This document shows, in pieces, positions 1-10,085 of a stretch of 64,000 nucleotides of DNA (the stretch's first letter is position 1; each line of letters opens with the position of its first letter). The DNA comes from Bacilli bacterium (GTDB lineage: Bacteria > Bacillota_I > Bacilli_A > RF39 > UBA660): the NCBI GenBank assembly GCA_017406955.1, contig JAFQXM010000007.1, positions 337,564 through 401,563 of the forward strand. Direction: 5' to 3'. A model generated the notes under the pieces. The model saw only the letters and a program-made list of their open reading frames with translations, did no database searches and was not told the origin of the DNA. The translations under genes were made by a program, and so were the position numbers.

Positions 1-1
1 A

Positions 2-1573
2 CAAATTGCTGATTTAAAAGAAAGATATAAAAATGAACATGATGAAACTGTTAGAGAAGAGATTAGACAAGATGCAGAAAGTTTAGAATACTTTACTTCT
101 ATGTTAGCAGGATCACAAGCTCGTATATTTGATTTTCAAATGCACATTATGATTACAGCTGATACTAAAGAAGATTTAGAAATGAAAAAAGTAAATGTTA
201 GAAACTATCTAGATGCAATGGAATTACGTGCAGTGTCATTACGTTTTGAACAAGAAAAGGTATTAAAATCAATTTTACCAATATTCCCATCACAAGATAT
301 TGAAGAGCGTATTGGAACACCAATTCCATCAGTTACAATTTCAGCTATGTATCCGTTTATATTTGATAGTTTAAAAGATCCAGGTTTATCAACACTACTT
401 GGTGTAGACTTTTCTGGTGGAGTAATTTTATTTAATCAATTTTTATATAAAATTCGTAAAGAAACAAATAGAAATAACGCTAATATGATTATATTAGGTA
501 CATCTGGTTCTGGTAAGTCAACTGCTGCTAAATTATTACTTAGAAGTCACATTCGAAATGGATGTCAAATAGTAGCAATCGATCCAGAAGATGAATTACA
601 TGAAATAACTCAAACTTTTGGTGGAGATACTATAGATATAGGTAAAGGTGGAGAATTTGGACTTATAAATCCACTTGAAATAGTAATAGATGCAGATGAA
701 GATGAAATAAAACAAGGTTTAGGATATACAGTTTTAACACGTACATTACAATCTTTAAAAGCATTTATGAAATATTATGATTCAACTATAGAAGAAGATG
801 TTTTAACAATGTTTAGTGAAGTAGTTCAAGATACTTATAAACGTTTTGGAATAGACTTTAATACAGATTTTTCAACATTTACATCAAAAGATTATCCAAC
901 ATTTTCTGATGTTTATGCAACCATAAAAGGTCGCTTAATGTCATTAACTGATCAAACTCAAGAACGTGATATTTTAGAAAGATTAGAATTAAAAGTAAGA
1001 CCTATCACTAAGGAATTAAAATTTTATTTTGATGGTCATACTACATTAAAAGCTGATAGTGATTTTATGGTATTTAATATAAAAGAATTAATGAATTCAG
1101 ATTCAAATATTCGTAATGCATTATTCTTTAATGTATTAAAGTATGCATGGGGATTATGTTTAAATTATGATGTAAATACTGTAATGATGGTTGATGAAGC
1201 ACATGTATTATTAGGAGATAATAATAAATTAGGAGCAGAGTTCTTAGCTCAAGTACAAAGACGTGCTCGTAAATATAATACAGGTACAATACTAATTACT
1301 CAACAACCAAGTGATTTTGTAGCAAATCAAGAAATTTTAATGCATGGTAAAGCAATTTTTGATAATGCATCATATTATTTGGTTATGGGATTAAAGAAAC
1401 AAGCAGTTTCAGATTTAAGTTTATTAATAGATTTAAATGATAATGAAAAAGAAAGCATAAAACAATATTCTCAAGGAGAAGCGTTATTTGTATGTGGAAA
1501 TAGGCGTATGAGAATAAATGTTGCAGTTACTAAAGAAGAATTAGATTCTTTCGGTAGTGGTGGAGGATTCTAA
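2..1573 (+). CDS. VirB4/TraE-family conjugation ATPase (5' end missing)
   Basis: This is the C-terminal 523 residues of a type IV secretion ATPase that powers conjugative DNA transfer at the inner face of the membrane. The frame is open from base 2, so the gene starts before the window; the ATG at 101 is internal. A Walker A motif, GTSGSGKST, is encoded near 497-523. Walker B, MMVDEAH, is near 1186-1206, followed by the RRARKYNTG and ITQQPSD motifs typical of VirB4/TraC proteins. It is followed by a cell-wall hydrolase, a lipoprotein and a VirD4 protein in the same direction, the usual make-up of Gram-positive conjugation modules. The family call is firm; whether the element is still mobile cannot be judged here. 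Confidence 0.93.
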   Translation, partial: QIADLKERYKNEHDETVREEIRQDAESLEYFTSMLAGSQARIFDFQMHIMITADTKEDLEMKKVNVRNYLDAMELRAVSLRFEQEKVLKSILPIFPSQDIEERIGTPIPSVTISAMYPFIFDSLKDPGLSTLLGVDFSGGVILFNQFLYKIRKETNRNNANMIILGTSGSGKSTAAKLLLRSHIRNGCQIVAIDPEDELHEITQTFGGDTIDIGKGGEFGLINPLEIVIDADEDEIKQGLGYTVLTRTLQSLKAFMKYYDSTIEEDVLTMFSEVVQDTYKRFGIDFNTDFSTFTSKDYPTFSDVYATIKGRLMSLTDQTQERDILERLELKVRPITKELKFYFDGHTTLKADSDFMVFNIKELMNSDSNIRNALFFNVLKYAWGLCLNYDVNTVMMVDEAHVLLGDNNKLGAEFLAQVQRRARKYNTGTILITQQPSDFVANQEILMHGKAIFDNASYYLVMGLKKQAVSDLSLLIDLNDNEKESIKQYSQGEALFVCGNRRMRINVAVTKEELDSFGSGGGF

Positions 1574-1604
1574 TATACTGAAATAAATAGGTAGGAGCAG
1601 TATT

Positions 1605-3773
1605 ATGGATAAAAAAACAAATAATCAAGGTTACAAGTCAGTAAATAATGCTAATTCAAAGCCAGATAGAAATAGACAACAAGCTGATCAAGGGTTAGAT
1701 TCGGCCAAAAATCAATCACAACAGGATAGGGATTTTTCCAAAAATACAAATAAAAGAAATAATAACAAAGGATTTAATTCGACTAATAAATCGAATAATA
1801 CAATTGGAAATAATCATGGAAATCAACAACCAAATGGCATGGGAAATAGTAATCCAAACAGACAGCCTAATGGCCAAAATAAAGGAAAAGCTTTATTAAA
1901 TGGTATGAAGAAAGCTGCTAAACCAGATAGTAATAATGTCAATGGTGATAATAAAAAATTACAACGTGCGGCTAAATTAGCTAAACATGCTCCAATACCT
2001 CAAGTAAAAGCAGCTGGAAAAGCAGTTGAAGCAATGCAAAAATCAAAAATAGGTAAGTCTTTATCCAAAATGTTTGGAGGTAAAGGTGGAGGATTACTAG
2101 GTGCAGGTGGCAGTCCTGAACAAATGATTATTGCTGCAATCAGAAGAAAATTAATAATGTTAATGCTACCTGTTTTAGGAGTCTTACTGATTGTAATGTT
2201 ATTAATGTCACTATTCACAAGTTCAAGCACAGTAGCAGCGTCACAAACTAATGAAGGACTATGTTTATATGATAGAGATGAATTAATAGAAAAGGGTATA
2301 AAGAAAGAAATATTAGATGATTGTAATAATGCAGATTCAGATGCTAAAAATTATTATAGTAGAGCTAAAAGTTCTGATTTAGAAAGTGTTGATATATATG
2401 CACCATTATATATAGAAGGTTTTTATCTAGTAGTATCACAAAACAAAAAGGCTGATCTAGATTATGATGATATGTCTAGTGATGTAATTGGATTACTAAA
2501 AGATAAAATGCAAAAAGATGATGAATTAGATGAATCAACTTTTAGAAAAAATTTAGTAAAAGATATTATACCTGCATATATAGAAGGTAAGAAAAAAGAT
2601 TATTATAATTCAATGGTAAATCGTATATTTAAATATGTAGAAGATATGAAAAAAATGTATAACTTAGATGATGAAGATAGTGATGATGATAGTTGTATTG
2701 GTCCAGTTACAAAATTAACTGCTAAAGAATTATGTAAATTAAATAAGGCAGGAAAAACAAAAGAGTGGGTAGAAAAGTTTGGACCAGTTGCTCAACAAGA
2801 TTATGCACGTACTGGAGTTTTCGCATCTGTCACTATGGCACAAGCAATACTAGAGTCTGGTTGGGCTTGTTCAGATATTCAAAACAATATTTTTGGTATA
2901 AAATGTAATGGTGCCAAAAAATGTACTACAGTTTTAACACATGAATATGTTAATGGTCAATATGTAGCAGTAAATGATTCCTTCAGAATATATAAAAATA
3001 TTGGTGAATCTATTTATGATCATTCTAAGTTTTTAAAAGATAATTCAAGATATTCACAAGCGGGAGTATTCAGTGCTAAAAATGCCACTGAGCAAGCACA
3101 TGCATTGCAAAAGGCAGGATATGCAACTTCTCCTACTTATGCTACTAGTTTAATAAATAATTTCATAAAACCATATAATTTAACTAAATTTGATAAAAAG
3201 GTTAACACACCTAGTGATGCATCTTGTACTACTTCATCAGACTCACTAGCTGGTTGGAGTATACGTACTGTAAAACCTACATCTAAAGATAAGGCGTTTA
3301 CTTATAAGAATAGTAATAGAGGACAATGTGTTTGGTATGCTCAAGCTAGAGCTATAGAAATAGCTGAAGATTTAGCTAAAAAGAAGAAAATTACTGATGC
3401 ACAAGCTAAAAAAATTAAAGATAAATTACTAAGTATATATGGTGATGCCGGTCAATGGTACAATGTATCTAAGGGTAAATTTAAACGTAGCAATAAAGTT
3501 AAAGATGTAAAAGCAGGATCTATTATTTCATGGACACAAAATGGAAAATGGGGACATGTTGCTGTTATAGAAAATGTTACTAAAAAACAAGTTACTATTA
3601 CAGAAGGATGGGCTAATCATGTACAAAGTTGTCCAAATAGTTGGGGATGTATTAACTTTAGATCTAAAACTATGTCAAAAAATGAATTCTTAAATTCATA
3701 TGCTAAATATTATGTTGCTGGTAGGGGATATAAATTTAGTGGTTATATTTATTTCTTAGAACCAGAAAGTTAG
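1605..3773 (+). CDS. Membrane-anchored bifunctional peptidoglycan hydrolase (glucosaminidase + CHAP) of the conjugation module
   Basis: A 722-residue protein expected to cut the cell wall locally so that the transfer channel can cross it. Residues 1-175 are low-complexity, Asn/Gln/Lys-rich and predicted cytoplasmic. A membrane segment lies at about 183-204. A glucosaminidase domain spans about 385-530, with likely catalytic Glu417 in ILESGW and a nearby NNIFGIKC motif. A C-terminal CHAP amidase/endopeptidase domain has Cys575 (GQCVWYA) and His651 (WGHVAVI). Tn916-type elements carry a comparable NlpC/P60 hydrolase at this place; here two different catalytic domains share one chain. It lies 31 bp after the VirB4 gene with a GGAG site. 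Confidence 0.9.
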   Translation: MDKKTNNQGYKSVNNANSKPDRNRQQADQGLDSAKNQSQQDRDFSKNTNKRNNNKGFNSTNKSNNTIGNNHGNQQPNGMGNSNPNRQPNGQNKGKALLNGMKKAAKPDSNNVNGDNKKLQRAAKLAKHAPIPQVKAAGKAVEAMQKSKIGKSLSKMFGGKGGGLLGAGGSPEQMIIAAIRRKLIMLMLPVLGVLLIVMLLMSLFTSSSTVAASQTNEGLCLYDRDELIEKGIKKEILDDCNNADSDAKNYYSRAKSSDLESVDIYAPLYIEGFYLVVSQNKKADLDYDDMSSDVIGLLKDKMQKDDELDESTFRKNLVKDIIPAYIEGKKKDYYNSMVNRIFKYVEDMKKMYNLDDEDSDDDSCIGPVTKLTAKELCKLNKAGKTKEWVEKFGPVAQQDYARTGVFASVTMAQAILESGWACSDIQNNIFGIKCNGAKKCTTVLTHEYVNGQYVAVNDSFRIYKNIGESIYDHSKFLKDNSRYSQAGVFSAKNATEQAHALQKAGYATSPTYATSLINNFIKPYNLTKFDKKVNTPSDASCTTSSDSLAGWSIRTVKPTSKDKAFTYKNSNRGQCVWYAQARAIEIAEDLAKKKKITDAQAKKIKDKLLSIYGDAGQWYNVSKGKFKRSNKVKDVKAGSIISWTQNGKWGHVAVIENVTKKQVTITEGWANHVQSCPNSWGCINFRSKTMSKNEFLNSYAKYYVAGRGYKFSGYIYFLEPES

Positions 3774-3781
3774 GTGAAAAA

Positions 3782-4474
3782 ATGAAAAAGAAAATATACT
3801 TTCTAACATTATTAGTTTTAATATTACTAACTAGTGGATGTAGTATGCAATATGATTTGACAATTAATAAAAATGGTGCAGAAGAAAATATAACTGCCAC
3901 ATTAAAAAGTAATAAAACTAATGATAAAATGATTGATGAGTTATCTAATCAAAAAAGATCTGCATATTATGATATGAATACAGGAGAGACACATTACTAT
4001 AAACAAAATAGGTTTTATAATAAAAAAAACAATGAGATTGGATTAAAATATAACTATAATTATGCTAAAATTGAAGAATTACAATATTCTAATGCATTAA
4101 CACAGTGTTTCTATAATGTTAGTGTAATTAAAGACTTACAGTTTATAACAATAAATACCAGTAAGGGGGCTAGTTGTTTATCTCACGATGGTCAAAAACT
4201 AATTGATAAAATTGATGCTACTATTCAAACAGATTATAAAGTAATAGAACATAATGCTGATAGTCATAAAGATAATACTTATACATGGAACATAACAGAA
4301 AAAAATAGTAATAATAAATCAATATACATAAAAATGGATTATAAACAAAAAAATACAGCTGTTGCTAAAAGTGAAAATACAAAAACAATATTATTAGCAA
4401 TAGGTTTAATAGTAATAATAATTACATTAGCTATATTTTTATCTAAACGTGTAAAAAAGAGTAAATATGAATAA
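3782..4474 (+). CDS. Conjugation-module lipoprotein, unknown function
   Basis: The 230-residue product starts with a lipoprotein signal peptide whose lipobox is LTSGC, giving lipidated Cys20. It ends with a second membrane segment (about residues 199-220) and a short basic tail, so both ends are membrane-attached and the middle is exposed outside. I do not recognise the central domain. It begins 8 bp after the hydrolase and precedes the coupling protein, so it is probably an accessory part of the transfer channel. Confidence 0.75.
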   Translation: MKKKIYFLTLLVLILLTSGCSMQYDLTINKNGAEENITATLKSNKTNDKMIDELSNQKRSAYYDMNTGETHYYKQNRFYNKKNNEIGLKYNYNYAKIEELQYSNALTQCFYNVSVIKDLQFITINTSKGASCLSHDGQKLIDKIDATIQTDYKVIEHNADSHKDNTYTWNITEKNSNNKSIYIKMDYKQKNTAVAKSENTKTILLAIGLIVIIITLAIFLSKRVKKSKYE

Positions 4475-4525
4475 TTGATATAAAAATATAATTATGATAC
4501 AATATTCCAAGAAGGGAGTAGTAAT

Positions 4526-6718
4526 ATGAAGTTTAAATTTAGAGCAGATCCAGAAGATATAACAATATTTGCAATATTTGCTATTTTCTTACTTTATATT
4601 GTAGCAATTGGAGTTTTAAATTTACATAGTTTTGCTACTGAGGGATATTTATATGGATTAAATCCAATTCCAGCTTTTTTTCCCCAATTTATAGGGGCTA
4701 CATTACTATTATATATTTTTGCTTTAGTAGGAATTTTTGCTAGTGTAGGATCCTACTTTTTCGAAATGGAAGAAGGTTTTGGATTTTCTACTAGTAAAAA
4801 AGATAAAGGATATTCTAGATGGGCTAAAGAAAAAGAAATTCAACAAGAAAAAAATGTTGAAGTTGTTAATATGAAAAATCCTAGAGAAAAAGCAGCAGGA
4901 GTACCACTTTTATATAAAGGAAGTAATGTTTGGATTGATAATGGAGAAAATCATACTTTAGTAATTGGTGCTACTGGTTCAGGTAAAACTCAATGTATTA
5001 TTTTACCTACTGTTAAATTGCTTGCTAAAAAAAGAGAAAGTATGATTATAACAGATCCTAAGGGTGAAATATATGAAAAGACTAGTAATATGCTTAGAGC
5101 CAAGGGATATCAAATATTACTCTTAAATTTCCGTGATCCACAAAATGGTAATGCTTGGAATCCGATGTCACTTCCATATAAAATTTATAAACAAGGTAAT
5201 CAAGATAAAGCTATAGAGTTATTAGATGACCTAGCTTTAAATATTTTGTATGATGATTCAAATAAAAATGCTGATCCTTTTTGGGAAAAAACAAGTGCTG
5301 ACTATTTTTCAGGTGTTGCTTTAGGATTATTTGAAGATGCTAAGGAAGAAGAAATTAACATTAATAGTGTATCTTTAGCAACAACTATAGGTGAAGAAAA
5401 ATTTGGAGGATCTACATATATAAAAGAATATTTTGCAGAAAAAGATCCAGCAAGTGCGGCAGCAATTAATGCTCAAAGTACAATAATGGCACCAACAGAT
5501 ACTAAAGGAAGTATTTTAGCTGTATTTAAACAGAAAGTAAAATTATTCGCATCTCGTGCTAATTTAAGTGAGATGTTATCACATAGTGATATAAATTTAG
5601 AATCAATTGGTGAAAAACCAACTGCCGTTTATATAGTAATTCAAGATGAAAAGAAAACTTACCATTCTTTAGTTACTATTTTATTAAAACAAATATATGA
5701 AACTTTAATTGGTGTTGCACAACGTCATGGTGGAAAATTACCAGTAAGAACGAATTTCTTACTTGATGAGTTTGCTAATATGCCGCCTTTAAAAGATGTT
5801 ACTACTATGATTACCGCAGCGCGTTCTAGACAGATTAGGTTCACAATGATTATTCAAAACTTTGCGCAACTTGATTCAGTTTATGGAAAAGAAGATGCGG
5901 AAACTTTACGTGGTAACTGTGGTAATATAATTTACTTAGTTACTACCGAATTAAAAGCCTTAGAAGAAATATCTAAAATGTGTGGAGAAGTTAAATCTAA
6001 AAAAGATGATAAAACTGCCTCAACACCACTAGTAACAGTTTCAGATTTACAAAGAATGAAAGAAAATGATGTTATTTTAATGAGATTACGTATGAATCCA
6101 TTTAAAACACATTTTACACCTGATTGGAAATGTGATTGGGGTAAAAAGTATCCAGAAGCTAAATATCCATCTAGAAAGAAAAGAGAAGTTCATACTTTTG
6201 ATATAAAAGAGTTTGTAAAAGAAAGAAAAAAGAAAAAACTATTAGATATGATGAACGCTAATAGTTCAGATGAAGTTCCAGGAATACCAAATAATAGAGA
6301 ACAGATTGGACCTCATCCTAATATGATGAATCAAAGAGTTAATCCATTTGAATCAAGACCACAAAATATACCAGCTTCAAACCCATTTGAGTCTAGGCGA
6401 CCTGCACCAATTGAGGATGATGATGACGATGATAATGGAGGATTTGATGTTGATGAATTAGTTCGAAAAATTGATGCTAAAATTGCTGAATTGGAAAAAG
6501 AAGAACAAAAAGACAAAGAAAAAAATAAAACTATTGATAAAAATGATAACAACAGTAAAGAAGATGTTCAAGATAATATATCAAAAGAATCAACTAATGA
6601 TTCGAATTTACAATCAGAAAGTAAAAAGGAACCAAACCTAAATGTAAATCAAAACATTGATTTAGAACTTGACGATGATGATGACGATGAATTTTTCGAT
6701 GATTTTTTTGATAACTAA
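4526..6718 (+). CDS. VirD4/TraG type IV coupling protein
   Basis: A 730-residue ATPase that brings the relaxase-DNA complex to the secretion channel. Two membrane helices are at about residues 12-32 and 54-78. Walker A is GATGSGKT (about 4966-4989) and Walker B is FLLDEFANM (about 5755-5781). The TMIIQNFAQLDSVYG stretch matches the conserved TraG/VirD4 core. The last 130 residues are unusual: Pro/Asn-rich, then very acidic, with runs of Asp (EDDDDDDN and LDDDDDDEFFDDFF), perhaps a docking tail. AGGGAG lies before the start. The gene sits directly upstream of the module's last membrane protein. Confidence 0.95.
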   Translation: MKFKFRADPEDITIFAIFAIFLLYIVAIGVLNLHSFATEGYLYGLNPIPAFFPQFIGATLLLYIFALVGIFASVGSYFFEMEEGFGFSTSKKDKGYSRWAKEKEIQQEKNVEVVNMKNPREKAAGVPLLYKGSNVWIDNGENHTLVIGATGSGKTQCIILPTVKLLAKKRESMIITDPKGEIYEKTSNMLRAKGYQILLLNFRDPQNGNAWNPMSLPYKIYKQGNQDKAIELLDDLALNILYDDSNKNADPFWEKTSADYFSGVALGLFEDAKEEEININSVSLATTIGEEKFGGSTYIKEYFAEKDPASAAAINAQSTIMAPTDTKGSILAVFKQKVKLFASRANLSEMLSHSDINLESIGEKPTAVYIVIQDEKKTYHSLVTILLKQIYETLIGVAQRHGGKLPVRTNFLLDEFANMPPLKDVTTMITAARSRQIRFTMIIQNFAQLDSVYGKEDAETLRGNCGNIIYLVTTELKALEEISKMCGEVKSKKDDKTASTPLVTVSDLQRMKENDVILMRLRMNPFKTHFTPDWKCDWGKKYPEAKYPSRKKREVHTFDIKEFVKERKKKKLLDMMNANSSDEVPGIPNNREQIGPHPNMMNQRVNPFESRPQNIPASNPFESRRPAPIEDDDDDDNGGFDVDELVRKIDAKIAELEKEEQKDKEKNKTIDKNDNNSKEDVQDNISKESTNDSNLQSESKKEPNLNVNQNIDLELDDDDDDEFFDDFFDN

Positions 6719-6729
6719 GGAGAGATATT

Positions 6730-7986
6730 ATGGATGAAGAAAAAGAAAATGAAGTTGTATCTGAAGAAGAAACACATGAAGAAGAGATTCATGAAGAAGT
6801 GGAAGAAATAGAAGAAGATAGAGAAGATGAAGAAATTAAAATTGATTCCAATGATGATTTCAGTGAAAACAAATTTGGTAATGATAGTAATAAAGAATTA
6901 ATAAAAAAACTTGGCTTTTTTATGATAATTATAGTAGCTGTTGCGTGTGTTTTAGGTGTTTTTATGTGGATTATGTCACTCTTTAAAACAACTACATATG
7001 ATTATGAAGATGTGGAACAAATAATGAAAGAAGCAGCTCAATCTTATTTTAGTGATCATAAAAAGAGTTTACCAAAAGGTAAACAAATTGTTGAAATATC
7101 TGATTCAGTTTTAGTTAAAAACGAATATATGGATCCTTTAACAGAATACTTAGGTGAAGATAGTAAATGTTCTGGAAAAGTTACTGTTAAAAAAGTAGAT
7201 TCAAAATACATATATACACCATATCTAAACTGTGGATCTGATTATTCGACTACTGAATTATACAAAGTATTAAAAAAGAAAACAGTAACTAGTGGTGCTG
7301 GATTATATAGAGTTAATGATAACTATATATATAGAGGAGAAAAACTTTCTAATTATGTAAAAATAAATAAACATTTATGGCGAATAGTAAAGATGAATGC
7401 AAATAACGAAATAATGTTAATATTAAGTGATAATTATATGGTTGGTTCTTCTTGGGATGATAGATACAATATTGATAAAGATTATAATGCTGGAATTAAT
7501 GATTATAGAGCTAGTAGAATTAAAGAATATTTAAATAAAGTATATAAATCAAATGATGAATATTATAGATTACTAACATCTAATGACAGAGCAAAACTAA
7601 CTACATTTGATGTATGTGTTGGAAAAAGAGCTATTGGAAGCAATGTAAAAGATAATTCAGAAGAATGTAGTGATATTTTTAGTAATCAAAAAATGGGTAT
7701 ACTAACAGTTTCAGATTATTTATATGCTAGTTTAGATGAACATTGTAATACTACCATAGATGCTGCTTGCCAAAACTATAATTATTTAAACAATGGTGAT
7801 GAATGGCTTACCGCAACTGCAGTTAATAGTAATAGCTATGAAATATTCTTTGTAGATAGTAATGGACAAGTTGATTATGATGAAGCAATTAAAGCAGTTG
7901 CATTTAGACCAGTAATAATGTTAAATAATTCAGTGATGATTAAAAGTGGTAAAGGAACTAGAAAAAAACCATATAAATTGAAATAG
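6730..7986 (+). CDS. Membrane protein with acidic N-terminus and large extracytoplasmic domain
   Basis: The 418-residue product opens with about 40 mostly Glu/Asp residues, then one membrane helix (about 62-87), then a 330-residue outer domain. The C-terminal part (LWRIVKMNANNEIMLIL, then SSWDD and FRPVIML near the end) resembles the repeat-poor domain found in many Bacillota surface proteins, often listed as DUF6273; that name is from memory and not certain. It begins 11 bp after the coupling protein and is followed by a terminator, so it closes the conjugation operon. Its acidic start mirrors the acidic tail of VirD4. Confidence 0.65.
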   Translation: MDEEKENEVVSEEETHEEEIHEEVEEIEEDREDEEIKIDSNDDFSENKFGNDSNKELIKKLGFFMIIIVAVACVLGVFMWIMSLFKTTTYDYEDVEQIMKEAAQSYFSDHKKSLPKGKQIVEISDSVLVKNEYMDPLTEYLGEDSKCSGKVTVKKVDSKYIYTPYLNCGSDYSTTELYKVLKKKTVTSGAGLYRVNDNYIYRGEKLSNYVKINKHLWRIVKMNANNEIMLILSDNYMVGSSWDDRYNIDKDYNAGINDYRASRIKEYLNKVYKSNDEYYRLLTSNDRAKLTTFDVCVGKRAIGSNVKDNSEECSDIFSNQKMGILTVSDYLYASLDEHCNTTIDAACQNYNYLNNGDEWLTATAVNSNSYEIFFVDSNGQVDYDEAIKAVAFRPVIMLNNSVMIKSGKGTRKKPYKLK

Positions 7987-8015
7987 GATTCTATAATTTA
8001 TAGAATTCTTTTTTT
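7986..8015 (+). terminator. Intrinsic terminator of the conjugation operon
   Basis: GGATTCTAT and ATAGAATTC form a hairpin followed by seven T. It separates the conjugation genes from the chromosomal genes to the right. Confidence 0.85.
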
Positions 8016-8042
8016 GTCATAATTTATAATAGAGGTGATAAA

Positions 8043-8324
8043 ATGAATATAAGTATAGAAGATTTATTAAAAAACAAAAATAACAATATAATTGATATTA
8101 GAGATAAATATAAATATAGTAATGGTCATATATCAAATTCTATTAATATACCTAGTGAATACTTAATAACCAATCATAGTGAATATTTAGATAAAGATGA
8201 AACATACTATTTATATTGTGATAATGGATATAAAAGTAAGTTAGTTAGTGATGAGTTAAATTATTTAGGATATAAGACAATTAATATAATAGGTGGATAT
8301 AACTACTACTTGTTAATAAAATAA
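8043..8324 (+). CDS. Single-domain rhodanese-like protein
   Basis: A 93-residue rhodanese fold. It has the IDIRDKYKYSNGHISNS motif near the N-terminus and an active-site loop YCDNGYKS with Cys59, then the LGYKTINIIGG strand. Single-domain rhodaneses carry a persulfide on this Cys and pass sulfur to acceptors. The protein is presumably cytoplasmic since no signal peptide is present. It has its own GAGGTGATAA ribosome site and lies just upstream of a VTT-family gene. Confidence 0.88.
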   Translation: MNISIEDLLKNKNNNIIDIRDKYKYSNGHISNSINIPSEYLITNHSEYLDKDETYYLYCDNGYKSKLVSDELNYLGYKTINIIGGYNYYLLIK

Positions 8325-8358
8325 AATTGTAATATAATTAACTAGAAGGTGATAAGAT

Positions 8359-8937
8359 ATGAATATTATTAATTCATTTATAGAATTCTCTACTTCCTTC
8401 ATATCTTCCGGAGGTATAATATTTGGATTTTTACTTATATTAGTAGAATCATTTATTCCTATCTTACCACTAGGTATATTTGTAGCCTTAAATACAAATG
8501 CATTTGGACCAGTATTAGGAATAACTATATCTTGGCTTGCAACTTGTTTAGGATGCTTTTTATCATATTTATTGTTTTATTCATTATCAAATAAGTTTTT
8601 ATATAGTTTATTCACTGATAAATTTAGAAAAAGAATAAAAAGAGCTGTAAAGAGAATAAAAAAAATATCTTTACCAGGATTAGTATTAATTATTGCTTTA
8701 CCATTTACCCCAGCATTTTTAATTAATATTATCTGTGGAATCGCAACTATTTCTAGAAAAAAATTTATTGCCGCAATCTTAATTGGTAAAATATTTATGA
8801 TTATATTCTGGGGATACGTAGGTAAAAGCATTATAGAAAGTATAACTGATATTAAGACAATGTTAATTATTGGTTTAATGTTATTAGTTTCTTATGTTAT
8901 ATCTAAAATAGTTAGTAAGAAAATGGATATAGAATAG
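8359..8937 (+). CDS. VTT-domain (DedA/TVP38-family) integral membrane protein
   Basis: The 192-residue hydrophobic protein has about five membrane segments. It carries the re-entrant-loop signature of the VTT superfamily (ESFIPILPLGIFVALN, then GCFLSYLLFY) and the LPFTPAFLINIICG motif in the second half. Family members are linked to lipid scrambling and undecaprenyl-phosphate recycling; the exact substrate cannot be told from sequence. AGAAGGTGAT precedes the start. Confidence 0.83.
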   Translation: MNIINSFIEFSTSFISSGGIIFGFLLILVESFIPILPLGIFVALNTNAFGPVLGITISWLATCLGCFLSYLLFYSLSNKFLYSLFTDKFRKRIKRAVKRIKKISLPGLVLIIALPFTPAFLINIICGIATISRKKFIAAILIGKIFMIIFWGYVGKSIIESITDIKTMLIIGLMLLVSYVISKIVSKKMDIE

Positions 8938-8947
8938 AGGTGTTTAT

Positions 8948-10012
8948 ATGGATTATATTATTATAGGATTATTAATTGTATTAGTTATTTTAGTTACTAT
9001 ATCATTATTTAAAAATATTAATGAAGCTAAAATTACTGAAAGATTAGGTAAACTTGAAGTAAGTATGATTAAAGAAATGAGTAGTTTTAAAGATAATTTA
9101 AATAATGAATTTACTAAATTAAATGACAAAGTAGAAAAAAGATTATTATCTATAAATGAAAAAGTCAATGAAAGATTAGATGAAAATTTTGAAAAAACTA
9201 ATAAGACATTTATGAATGTTATAGAAAGATTATCTAAAATAGATGAGGCTCAAAAGAAAATAGAAGACTTATCTAGTGATATAGTAAGTCTACAAAGTAT
9301 TTTAACTGATAAAAAAACTAGAGGTATTTTTGGTGAAGTTAATTTAAAACATATTTTAGTTAATGTATTTGGAGAAAACAATGATAAGGTATATAAACTG
9401 CAATATACTTTATCAACAGGTGTAATTGCTGACTGTGTAGTATTTGCACCAGAACCTTTAGGAACTATCGCAATAGATTCAAAATTTCCTTTAGAAAACT
9501 ATCAAATAATGGTAGATAAAAATTTATCTAATGATAAGAGAATTGCGGCAGAAAAATTATTTAAACAAGATATGAAAAAACATATAGATGCTATTAGTAA
9601 TAAATATATAATACCAGGAGAAACTACAGATCAAGCAATTTTATTCTTACCTGCAGAAGCAATATTCGCAGAAGTTAATGCTTATCACTCAGATATTATT
9701 GAATATGCTTATAAAAGACGTGTATGGATCACATCTCCAACTACTTTAATATCTACACTTACTGTAGTGGAAATGATTATTAAAAATATGGAAAGAGATA
9801 AGTATACTTCAATTATTCATGAAGAATTAAATAAACTTGGAATAGAATTTTCTAGATACAAAGAACGTTGGGATAAATTATCTAGAAGTATCCAAACTGT
9901 TAATAAAGATATAGAAAATGTTTCTATAACTACTGAAAAAATAACTAAAAAATTTGATACAATTAATAAAGTAGAAGTAAACAAGTTAGAAAATAATAAA
10001 GATATTAAATAG
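8948..10012 (+). CDS. rmuC: DNA recombination protein RmuC
   Basis: A 354-residue RmuC homologue. An N-terminal membrane helix (2-22) is followed by a coiled coil (about 25-115) and a PD-(D/E)XK-like core containing RGIFGEVNLKHIL, ADCVVF and IAIDSKFPLENY, then LPAEAIFAEV and SPTTLISTL. RmuC limits certain DNA rearrangements and may act as a membrane-tethered nuclease; its biochemical role is poorly settled. It starts 10 bp after the VTT gene, so the two are probably co-transcribed. Confidence 0.92.
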   Translation: MDYIIIGLLIVLVILVTISLFKNINEAKITERLGKLEVSMIKEMSSFKDNLNNEFTKLNDKVEKRLLSINEKVNERLDENFEKTNKTFMNVIERLSKIDEAQKKIEDLSSDIVSLQSILTDKKTRGIFGEVNLKHILVNVFGENNDKVYKLQYTLSTGVIADCVVFAPEPLGTIAIDSKFPLENYQIMVDKNLSNDKRIAAEKLFKQDMKKHIDAISNKYIIPGETTDQAILFLPAEAIFAEVNAYHSDIIEYAYKRRVWITSPTTLISTLTVVEMIIKNMERDKYTSIIHEELNKLGIEFSRYKERWDKLSRSIQTVNKDIENVSITTEKITKKFDTINKVEVNKLENNKDIK

Positions 10013-10059
10013 TATTTTTATTATTTTTTTGTATATAAAAAACAAATAATAGTATACTA
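10010..10059 (+). terminator. Possible AT-rich terminator hairpin after rmuC
   Basis: TAGTAT (10010-10015) pairs with ATACTA (10054-10059) and ATTATTT with AAATAAT inside. The arms are nearly pure AT, so the structure is weak. Confidence 0.35.
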
Positions 10060-10085
10060 AAAAAAGAAACATCATAGTATTAAAT

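Noticed and set aside
2000..2230. Minus-strand frame inside the hydrolase gene, and similar antisense frames in other genes (6331-6552, 23827-24057, 47708-48028, 58294-58599)
   Set aside because: They are mirror images of acidic or Ser/Asn-rich coding sequence, with no ribosome site or homology.
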